Positions 56,764 to 64,000 of a stretch of DNA of 64,000 nt are shown piece by piece. Position numbers and translations under genes: made by a program. Numbering within the stretch: position 1 is the stretch's first letter; the number at the start of each line of letters is the position of its first letter. Where the stretch lies: assembly GCA_943354745.1 (NCBI GenBank), contig CALRDB010000002.1, positions 1-64,000 of the forward strand, in the 5' to 3' direction. Origin of the DNA: Candidatus Nomurabacteria bacterium (GTDB lineage Bacteria > Patescibacteriota > Minisyncoccia > Phycocordibacterales > UBA10002). Below the pieces are notes generated by a model, which was given only the letters and a program-made list of their open reading frames with translations, was not told where the DNA came from and made no database searches.

Positions 56764-56979
56764 TTACTTTTCTGTGAAGAGAACCATCTCGTTGGTATCA
56801 ACGAAATGGCTGTGGATAACTTCGCCACTATTCTCACAGGCTGTTTTAGCCTTATTTAAGGCCGTCAAAAAGTTACGATAGTCAGTATATTCCAGAACCT
56901 TGGCAAGCTCCCGCGATGACCAGTATTCCTTGCCATCGTTATCTACCTTTTTGATTGTCTCAAATATATTTTCTTTCAT
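56764..56979 (-). pseudogene. dinD: DinD-like N-terminal fragment
   Basis: 71 residues. FETIKKVDNDGKEYWSSREL, AKVLEYTDYRNFLTALNKAK and CENSGEVIHSHF match the start of DNA-damage-inducible protein D (full length about 270 residues). The rest is missing: the frame stops and the KTSC gene begins at once. It is either a truncated pseudogene or a free-standing Bro-N-like domain. No intact dinD is seen in the window. Confidence 0.7.
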
Positions 56980-56993
56980 GCTTTTGTGAATAC

Positions 56994-57800
56994 CTACGAT
57001 TTCATTGCAACCAATACCTGCACCTGCACCTTTTCACGGAATATACCACTTGGTTCACAGTTCAAGAGCTTCTGCTTCAGTTCTTCCTCAAACGCTTCTA
57101 TCCTATCACCAAACATTTCTCGACGCGCGAAAGAGGTAGAATAGAGATACCCGATAGCCTGCTCAAGCGACCACACTATCTCATAGTCATGTATCCATTC
57201 ATCATATCCTCCGAATGGTGACTCTTCGAGGAGTTCCTCCCAATCTTTCCACTTCTCGAGAAAAGAGCCGTTTCTTCGCTCTTCTCCTAGATACTTTTGA
57301 ATGACCTCTTTGCGCACTTTCTTCCACTCTTCTTTGTTGTTTGTCCAACCGGAGGTTGGATTCTGAATAAGTGCCACACCTCCTTGAGCCTCAGATACCC
57401 CATAGATTTCTTTCAGTACCTCTGCCCCATCCCTCCAATGAAGCGACGCTCCCGCTGTCGCCAATCGAAATGTCCCCATCTGTTCGCTGATATCCTCTGC
57501 CTTTCCCGTAATCCAGCGTACATTTTTTACGTTGCGCTTCTGTGCTTCTTTTTTTGCCTCCATGATCATATCCGGCTCGATATCGAGACCTACAATTTCC
57601 TCAAAATCTTTCGCGAGCGGAAGCAGAATCTGTCCGGTTCCGCAACCAAGGTCAAGAAGTTTCCCTTTTCCATTCAATTGGAAATACTTCCGAAGATAGG
57701 CGAACATCTCCTCTGGATACCATGGTCGGTACCTGGCGTAATACGAAGATGCTCCATGGAACAGCTTACGTTGGTCACCTCCTTTTGGAAAAATACTCAC
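56994..57800 (-). CDS. SAM-dependent methyltransferase (class I)
   Basis: 268 residues. Motif I is LLDLGCGTGQILLPLA, motif II EIVGLDIEPDMIMEA, followed by VRWITGKAEDI and a late helical region. The N-terminus (FHGASSYYARYRPWYPEEMF) is of the methyltransferase type 11 group seen in ubiquinone/menaquinone-like and small-molecule enzymes. Substrate unknown. It lies between rpoC and the DinD-like fragment on the same strand. Confidence 0.85.
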   Translation of the reverse strand: MSIFPKGGDQRKLFHGASSYYARYRPWYPEEMFAYLRKYFQLNGKGKLLDLGCGTGQILLPLAKDFEEIVGLDIEPDMIMEAKKEAQKRNVKNVRWITGKAEDISEQMGTFRLATAGASLHWRDGAEVLKEIYGVSEAQGGVALIQNPTSGWTNNKEEWKKVRKEVIQKYLGEERRNGSFLEKWKDWEELLEESPFGGYDEWIHDYEIVWSLEQAIGYLYSTSFARREMFGDRIEAFEEELKQKLLNCEPSGIFREKVQVQVLVAMKS

Positions 57801-57834
57801 AACCTATAACATATCACCAAATGACCCATAACAG

Positions 57835-57867
57835 AATAACCCAAAACCAGTAAGGTTTTGGGTTATT
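57835..57867. terminator. Terminator-like inverted repeat after rpoC
   Basis: AATAACCCAAAACC-AGTAA-GGTTTTGGGTTATT, a perfect 14 bp stem just after the rpoC stop. The tail is only weakly T-rich. Confidence 0.65.
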
Positions 57868-57892
57868 CAGTCATTCGGTTATAAGTGATGAG

Positions 57893-60800
57893 TTATTCAG
57901 TTGATTCTTCGAACGCAGGCTCGGGGTAGAGTTCTTTCTGTAACTTCTCGATCATAGCTGCTTTCGGGCCTCCCTTGAATCCGGTTCCTGCAGGGATAAG
58001 GCGACCGATAATGACGTTCTCCATAAGACCTCGGAGTGTGTCTTTGCTACCTCGGACCGCCGAGTTGATGAGTACTCGTGTGGTGTGTTGGAAGGATGCG
58101 GCGGAAAGGAAGCTGCGACGAGAAAGAGAGACTTCCGAAATACCCATAACGAGTGAGTCTGCCTTTGCTTCTTCCCCTCCTTGCTCCTTGGCAAGATCAT
58201 TTTCACGAGAGAGCGTGAGTGGGTCAACAACATCTCCGACAGAAAGCGTCGTACCTCCTTGATCCTTCACCTTTCGGCGGAAGAACATCTGACGAACAAT
58301 AGTTTCAATGTGTTTTCGTGCCACAGTTTCTCCTTGCAAGTCGTAAGGCTTGGTGACTTCAGTGATGATGTATTCCTGCGCTCGTTCACGTCCGCCGTAT
58401 TTGAAGAGCTCGTCGATATCAGCCGCACCGTCGGTAAGCAAGTCGCCTTTCTTCACTCGGTCTCCAACCTTTACGAATGGGATACGGTTGTAGCTGGTGA
58501 CATACTCTGATTCGCTCTTCTTCTTGGTGGTCTTAGACTTATCGGCGATGTCAGGAAGTACCGAGATAACTTTTTCTTTTCCAAGATCTTTGATGTCGAT
58601 AACCGTACCGTCAACTCGGGCAACTACAGCCGGACTTTTCGGAGCACGCTTCTCAAAGAGTTCCTCAACTCGAGGAAGACCCTGTGTGATATCGCCACCG
58701 AGAGATGAGACACCTCCCGTATGGAAGGTACGCATTGTAAGCTGAGTTCCTGGTTCACCGATGGCCTGTGCGGCAACCGTTCCGACAGCCTCACCTAATC
58801 CAACCACTTCGTGTTTACCAAGATCAAGTCCGTAGCATTTCTGACAAATACCCGAAATGCTCTTACAGGTAAGCGGTGATCGCACCAGTACTTCCTTCAC
58901 TCCCGACTCCTGTACTTGGAGTCCATCGAGTTTCGAGAGCAGGTCCCCTTTCTTGAAGAGTACCTTGTCGTCATCGATAATGTCAGCTGCCATGAATCGT
59001 CCACGAATATTCTTACCAAGCTGCGTATCTGCACCAGAACCAGTACTCCGGGCAATCTTGATGCCATCTTTAGTGCCACAGTCCTCTTCGGTCACCATCA
59101 CATCTTGGGCGACAACGAAAAGCTTTCTCGTAAGATACCCTGCTTTCGCGGTGTTAAGCGCGGTGTCAGTAAGACCTTTGCGCGAACCGTGCGTCGTGAT
59201 GAAGTACTCAATCGGAGTAAGACCTTCCTTCATACAGGACAAGATTGGAAATTCGATTGTCTCACCAGCGGTATTTTGGATGAGACCCTTCATACCGGCC
59301 ATTTGCGTAATTTGAGAGAACGAACCTCGAGCACCGGAATACACCATGTCGTACAGTGAACCATTCTTGTCGAGTGAATCGGGAATCAGTTTTTCCACCT
59401 CACTTTTAGCGGCATGCCAGATTTCAATATTCTTTCGAAGGCGTTCATCTTCCGAGAGAAGACCATTACGCCATTGTTCAAATGCCAATTCAGACTTTAC
59501 CTTGGCTCGATCAATAACTTCTGACTTGCCTGGAGGAACCTTCACATCATCAATACCCCACGTAATACCGGAGTAGGTAGCATATTTGAACCCGAACGCC
59601 TTAATGCGGTCCATAATGGTAGGAATCTCAGCGATACCGTAGCGGTTGATGAGGTCGTCAATCAGAGCCGACATACTTTTTCGCTCCATTTCTTTGTTGA
59701 TGTACGCGTAATCGTTTGGAAGTACGCTGTTGAACAAGAGTCGTCCTACCGTTGTCTCAAACACTTTACCGTCAAATGCTTTATATTTTTCCTGTTCGGT
59801 GGCGAGCACTTTGATCTTCGCCCGGAAGTCGACAACATCGAAATCCCACGCCGTAATCGCGTTGTTCGGTCTCGCAAACATTTTGCCTTCACCTTTTGCT
59901 CCGGGGAATACTTTGGTCATCCACCAGCAACCGAGCACGATATCGAGCATTTTTCCGGACACAATAGGATCACCTGAACCTGGCTTCAAAATGTTCTTGT
60001 GAGCAGCCATGATTTCACTGGCCTCCATCTGTGCTTCCTCTGAGAGCGGTACGTGTACGGCCATCTGGTCTCCGTCGAAGTCCGCATTAAAGGCGGTACA
60101 CACGAGCGGGTGGACGTGGATAGCGTTTCCTTCAATAAGTACGGGCTGGAAGGCCTGAATACCTAGACGGTGAAGGGTGGGTGCGCGGTTAAGCAGTACA
60201 TATTTATTTTTGATGACATCTTCAAGAATCGCCCAGACTTCGGGAACTCCTTCTTCGATAAGACGTCCCGCGCCACGAATATTAAAGGCGAGCTCTTTCT
60301 GAAGAAGTTTACAAATTACGAACGGCCGGAACAATTCAAGCGCCATGTGTTTCGGAAGACCACACTGGTGGAGCTTTAGTTCAGGACCAACCACAATAAC
60401 AGAACGACCTGAGTAGTCGACTCGTTTACCGAGAAGGTTTTGGCGGAAGAGTCCTCGCTTGCCCTTCAAGTTGTCAGAAAGAGATTTAAGCGGACGTCGT
60501 TGTGACGCCGTAAGCGCGCCTGCGGCACCGGCACCATGGCGGATAGAATTGTCGATGAGTGAGTCGACAGCCTCTTGAAGAATACGTTTCTCGTTGCGCA
60601 AAATAACATCAGGAGCACTGATCTCCTTCAATTTGCGAAGACGGTTATTCCGATTAATCACGCGTCGATACAGGTCATTGACGTCTGAGGTCGCATAGCG
60701 CCCACCATCGAGCGGAACCATCGGTCGTAGCGCGGGAGGAATAACGGGGATACTCGTAAGGAACATCCACTCAGGGCGGATCTTCGCGGAAATCATAGAA

Positions 60801-61579
60801 CGAACAAGAGAAAGTCGTTTGTTCATGCGATCGCGTTCGACAGAACTTACCTTGTCGATTTGTTCCTCAAGTGATTTTCGGAGGACATCCAGATCAAGTA
60901 CAAGGAGGAGGTTATAGATTGCTTCTGCACCAACACCGGCTTCGAAAAGTGTACCGTATTTAAGTGAGAATGAATGATACTGCACTTCATCAAGCACCGC
61001 ACCTTTAACGATACCCTCGATTTCGCGCTTAGTGGAAAGATACCGCTCCTTGAGAGCTTCACGATCCTTTTCAGTCGAAAGTGCTTTAACTTTCGAACGG
61101 TACTCACCTTCGAGTTCACGGAGCAAGCGGGCACATTCAGTCGGCTCTACCTTCGTGATAAGGTATCCGGCAAAATAAATAACCTTTTCAAGTTCTCCAC
61201 TCGACATACCAAGGAGGAGTCCGAGGCGTGATGGCATACTCCTAAGGAACCAGATATGGGACACGGGCGAAGAGAGGTCGATATGACCCATGCGCTCACG
61301 GCGAACAATGGAGCGAGTGAGTTCTACACCACATTTTTCGCATACAATTCCCTTATAACGAACACCACGATATTTTCCGCAATAACATTCGTAGTCACGA
61401 TCGGGACCGAAGATACGTTCATCAAAGAGACCGTTCTTCTCACTTCGCTGTGTACGGTAGTTAATTGTCTCGGACTTCGTAATTTCGCCGAAAGACCACT
61501 CCTTAATATCATTTGGAGACGCGAGCTTAAGGAATACTGAATCGAAGTCGTTTATATTTGAGATGGTTTTTGATTTCAT
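57893..61579 (-). CDS. rpoC: RNA polymerase beta' subunit
   Basis: 1228 residues, full length. The N-terminal zinc site is CYCGKYRGVRYKGIVCEKCGV, the active-site Mg loop is NADFDGDQMAVHVPL, the bridge/trigger region includes GEPGTQLTMRTFHTGG, and the second zinc cluster is in CKSISGICQKCYGLDLG. Starts 37 bases after rpoB. No large lineage inserts are visible. It is the C-terminal partner of the rpoBC operon. Confidence 0.97.
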   Translation of the reverse strand: MKSKTISNINDFDSVFLKLASPNDIKEWSFGEITKSETINYRTQRSEKNGLFDERIFGPDRDYECYCGKYRGVRYKGIVCEKCGVELTRSIVRRERMGHIDLSSPVSHIWFLRSMPSRLGLLLGMSSGELEKVIYFAGYLITKVEPTECARLLRELEGEYRSKVKALSTEKDREALKERYLSTKREIEGIVKGAVLDEVQYHSFSLKYGTLFEAGVGAEAIYNLLLVLDLDVLRKSLEEQIDKVSSVERDRMNKRLSLVRSMISAKIRPEWMFLTSIPVIPPALRPMVPLDGGRYATSDVNDLYRRVINRNNRLRKLKEISAPDVILRNEKRILQEAVDSLIDNSIRHGAGAAGALTASQRRPLKSLSDNLKGKRGLFRQNLLGKRVDYSGRSVIVVGPELKLHQCGLPKHMALELFRPFVICKLLQKELAFNIRGAGRLIEEGVPEVWAILEDVIKNKYVLLNRAPTLHRLGIQAFQPVLIEGNAIHVHPLVCTAFNADFDGDQMAVHVPLSEEAQMEASEIMAAHKNILKPGSGDPIVSGKMLDIVLGCWWMTKVFPGAKGEGKMFARPNNAITAWDFDVVDFRAKIKVLATEQEKYKAFDGKVFETTVGRLLFNSVLPNDYAYINKEMERKSMSALIDDLINRYGIAEIPTIMDRIKAFGFKYATYSGITWGIDDVKVPPGKSEVIDRAKVKSELAFEQWRNGLLSEDERLRKNIEIWHAAKSEVEKLIPDSLDKNGSLYDMVYSGARGSFSQITQMAGMKGLIQNTAGETIEFPILSCMKEGLTPIEYFITTHGSRKGLTDTALNTAKAGYLTRKLFVVAQDVMVTEEDCGTKDGIKIARSTGSGADTQLGKNIRGRFMAADIIDDDKVLFKKGDLLSKLDGLQVQESGVKEVLVRSPLTCKSISGICQKCYGLDLGKHEVVGLGEAVGTVAAQAIGEPGTQLTMRTFHTGGVSSLGGDITQGLPRVEELFEKRAPKSPAVVARVDGTVIDIKDLGKEKVISVLPDIADKSKTTKKKSESEYVTSYNRIPFVKVGDRVKKGDLLTDGAADIDELFKYGGRERAQEYIITEVTKPYDLQGETVARKHIETIVRQMFFRRKVKDQGGTTLSVGDVVDPLTLSRENDLAKEQGGEEAKADSLVMGISEVSLSRRSFLSAASFQHTTRVLINSAVRGSKDTLRGLMENVIIGRLIPAGTGFKGGPKAAMIEKLQKELYPEPAFEESTE

Positions 61580-61616
61580 AGCAATACGAATTACAAATCT
61601 TTACGAATATACGAAG

Positions 61617-64000
61617 TTAACGGCTTCGTTCTCGTTTGCGCTCGTAAGTGCTCGACCGCTTTGCGGGAATTTCTTCCCCCGTCTCCCCTTCCTTCTTAAG
61701 TTCAACGTCAAGTGCCAATCCGCGAAGTGTGTTAAGCAACACACTAAATGATGCGGGTGCATTCATCTGAGAAATACGTTCACCCTTCACGATAGCGTCG
61801 AAAGCGGCAGAACGACCTAAGATGTCGTCTGATTTAATGGTGAGCATTTCGCGAAGTGTGTACGCGGCACCATGACCGAGAAGTGCCCAGACCTCCATTT
61901 CACCGAAGCGTTGTCCTCCACCTTGTGCCTTTCCTCCGAGCGGCTGCTGCGTGATGAGTGAGTACGGTCCGATCGAACGCATGTGAATCTTGTCTTCAAC
62001 CATGTGATGGAGCTTCATGATATACATGTAGCCCACGGCGATATCCTGACTGAATTTATCACCACTTCGTCCATCAAAGAGTTTCATCTTTCCGTTTGAG
62101 TTGATGCCCGCTTTGACCAGCTCTTCTTTAATTTCTGTGTCGGTAGCTCCGGCGAAAGGTGGAACGATAGCCTGATACCCAAGTGTACTGGCGGCAAGTC
62201 CGAGGTGAAGCTCCAGAATTTGTCCGAGGTTCATACGAGAAGGAACACCAAGGGGCGTAAGGATCATGTCCACAGGACGTCCATCGGCCATATAGGGCAT
62301 ATCTTCCTCGGGAAGAACTTTCGAAACAACACCTTTATTACCGTGTCGTCCGGCAAATTTATCACCCACTGAGGCGGCACGAAGTTCTGCCACTTCTATA
62401 TGGATGCGTTTGATGATGCCCGATTCAAGCTTATCGCCCTTCTCGCGAGAAAATACTTTCACACCAATGATGCGTCCGCGCTTTCCGTTCTCCATGCGCT
62501 TTGAGGTATCTTTCACGTCACGCGCTTTCTCACCGAAAAGTGAACGGAGGAGTCGCTCTTCTGGGGTAAGTTGGGTCTCTCCTTTCGGGGTAATTTTACC
62601 AACAAGGATATCGCCGGGACGCACTTCAGCGCCGATGCGGACCACACCGTCTTCATCGAGATTTTTTAATTTGCTTTCACCGACGTTCGGGATGTCATGT
62701 GTCGTGATCTCCGGTCCGAGCTTTGTGTCTCGCACATTTACAACGAATTCTTCGATATGAATACTGGTGAACCGGCTATCTTTTACGAGACGCTCGGAAA
62801 TAATGATAGCGTCTTCATAGTTAGAACCAGACCATGACATGAATGCGATGAGGATGTTTTGACCAAGTGCCATCTGACCTCGGTCACTTGAGGAGGTATC
62901 AGAAAGTACATCACCACGTTTCACTTCCTGTCCGAGTGAGGCCGTTGGTCGTTGATGGAACGAGGTGAAGCCATTGGTTCGTGAGAAGTTGACGAGTGGA
63001 TACTCCTTCTCCTTTCCTTTCGTGCTCTTGAGTACGATGCGTCGTGCGTCAATGTGACTAATGACACCGTCTTCTTCCGCGATAATAAGCCGTCCTGTAT
63101 CACGAGCCGCGGTCTCTTCGATACCTGTCGCGACAAGAGGAGCTTCAGGAGTAAGACAGGGAGTTGCTTGTTTTTGCATATTCGAACCCATGAGCGCTCG
63201 GTTTGCGTCGTCATGGTTAAGAAACGGGATCATAGAGGTGGCAACCGAAAACGCTTGGTTGGTGGCGACATCGATATAGTCGACTTCCTCACGAGCAATG
63301 AGTTCAGGCTTACCATTGAGACGCACTTCAACTTCCTCGACAAGAATAGTTCCGTCGGTGTCATATTTCGTCGCAGCGTGCGCAATCTTGAAATTTTCTT
63401 CCTCAAGTGCGTTGAGGTACTGCACTTCTTTGGTGATCTTGCCATTCTTTACTTTCGCATACGGCGTTTCGATCATACCGAAGCTGTTGAGCCGTGCGTA
63501 GGTGGACAAGCGTAAAATAAGACCGATGTTCGGACCTTCTGGTGTGTGGATAGGACAGAGTCGGCCGTAGTGAGACGGGTGAACGTCACGCACTTCGAAA
63601 CCAGCACGTTCACGCGTAAGACCACCCGGACCAAGAGCCGAAAGGGTCCGAAGATGTTCAAGTTCGGAGAGAATGTTCTCCTGTTGCATGAACTGAGAGA
63701 GTTGGTTCGTAGTGAAGAATTCTTTAATACGAGCTTGCAGAGGCTTTGGTGAAATGAAGTTCACAGGAAGTGTGACATCCGATTCCACGGTAGACATGCG
63801 GTCCTGCACGTTACGCTTGATTTGTGCCATACCGACACGAATCTTTTGCTGGAAGAGCTCACCGACAAAACGAACACGACGAGAACCGAGGTGATCGATA
63901 TCATCTTCTGCTGCGTCTGACGTATTGTTGAGCAAAATAACTTTGGAAACAATCGCCACGAGGTCCTCGAGCGAAATCGTGCGACGGTCCATCTCTTTTT
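61617..64000 (-). CDS. rpoB: RNA polymerase beta subunit (5' part outside window)
   Basis: About 794 C-terminal residues, open to the window edge. LDDIDHLGSRRVRFVGELFQ-like sequence, QFMQQENILSELEHLRTLSALGPGGLTRERAGFEVRDVHPSHYGRLC and IHTPEGPNIGLI (the rifampicin region) are visible, then the C-terminal parts KIRVLRGDKFAGRHGNKGVVSK-like (SVGDKFAGRHGNKGVVSKV) and GGKAQGGGQRFGEMEVWALLGHGAAYTL. In the rifampicin cluster the motif reads QLSQFMQQENILSELEHLRTLSALGPGG, where most bacteria have D/N in place of E after QQ. Tail is Lys/Arg-rich. Confidence 0.96.
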   Translation of the reverse strand, partial: KEMDRRTISLEDLVAIVSKVILLNNTSDAAEDDIDHLGSRRVRFVGELFQQKIRVGMAQIKRNVQDRMSTVESDVTLPVNFISPKPLQARIKEFFTTNQLSQFMQQENILSELEHLRTLSALGPGGLTRERAGFEVRDVHPSHYGRLCPIHTPEGPNIGLILRLSTYARLNSFGMIETPYAKVKNGKITKEVQYLNALEEENFKIAHAATKYDTDGTILVEEVEVRLNGKPELIAREEVDYIDVATNQAFSVATSMIPFLNHDDANRALMGSNMQKQATPCLTPEAPLVATGIEETAARDTGRLIIAEEDGVISHIDARRIVLKSTKGKEKEYPLVNFSRTNGFTSFHQRPTASLGQEVKRGDVLSDTSSSDRGQMALGQNILIAFMSWSGSNYEDAIIISERLVKDSRFTSIHIEEFVVNVRDTKLGPEITTHDIPNVGESKLKNLDEDGVVRIGAEVRPGDILVGKITPKGETQLTPEERLLRSLFGEKARDVKDTSKRMENGKRGRIIGVKVFSREKGDKLESGIIKRIHIEVAELRAASVGDKFAGRHGNKGVVSKVLPEEDMPYMADGRPVDMILTPLGVPSRMNLGQILELHLGLAASTLGYQAIVPPFAGATDTEIKEELVKAGINSNGKMKLFDGRSGDKFSQDIAVGYMYIMKLHHMVEDKIHMRSIGPYSLITQQPLGGKAQGGGQRFGEMEVWALLGHGAAYTLREMLTIKSDDILGRSAAFDAIVKGERISQMNAPASFSVLLNTLRGLALDVELKKEGETGEEIPAKRSSTYERKRERSR

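Overview
The window looks like a chromosome segment of a Patescibacteria (CPR) bacterium of the Parcubacteria type. This is inferred from gene content: informational and envelope genes dominate, no biosynthetic operons are visible, and many small anchored proteins of unknown function and compact dispersed intergenic repeats are present. The housekeeping genes are rmuC, ctp, rplI, rpmA, an M23 hydrolase, gltX, murG, a SEDS gene, mraY, a D,D-carboxypeptidase, scpA/scpB, aspS, trpS, speD, dnaJ, metK, tsaC, truB, an ECF sigma gene, hisS, a UvrD-like helicase-nuclease, rpoD, dnaG, rpoC and rpoB. Layout: 1-9.2 kb holds two anchored paralogues, rmuC, ctp, ribosomal proteins and two tRNAs each followed within 1-2 nt by a CDS. 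9.2-20 kb holds a Xer recombinase with a recombinase remnant and a cell-wall/division/condensin cluster read leftwards. 20-31 kb holds tRNA synthetases, a T-box in front of aspS and a SAM-I-like riboswitch in front of metK. 31-44 kb is mixed housekeeping. 44-55.7 kb holds rpoD and dnaG, normally close neighbours, separated here by an island of about 8.9 kb. 55.7-64 kb holds small accessory genes, rpoC and the C-terminal part of rpoB. The island (about 45.06-53.87 kb) is the outstanding feature. It encodes three proteins on the minus strand: an Fe-S XPD/DinG-type helicase and two divergent members of one glycine-rich family that I read, tentatively, as RAMP/Cas7-like. Between and after them lie five sub-arrays with about 50 hairpins, usually 11-12 bp stems with 3-7 nt loops, spaced about 95 bp. 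Arm sequences differ from hairpin to hairpin but the architecture is kept. The linkers show a strict 5-nt periodicity (NNNAC on plus, so GUNNN in the transcript). Imperfect pairs are overwhelmingly those that become G.U in minus-strand RNA, and many loops are UUCG in that RNA. Sub-arrays end in intrinsic terminators, and three begin with near-identical promoters (TTGC--17 bp--TACTTT). Helicase plus RAMP-like proteins plus a guide-like RNA array recalls type IV CRISPR-Cas in outline, but there is no CRISPR repeat and I know of no described system with this array. Function is unknown.
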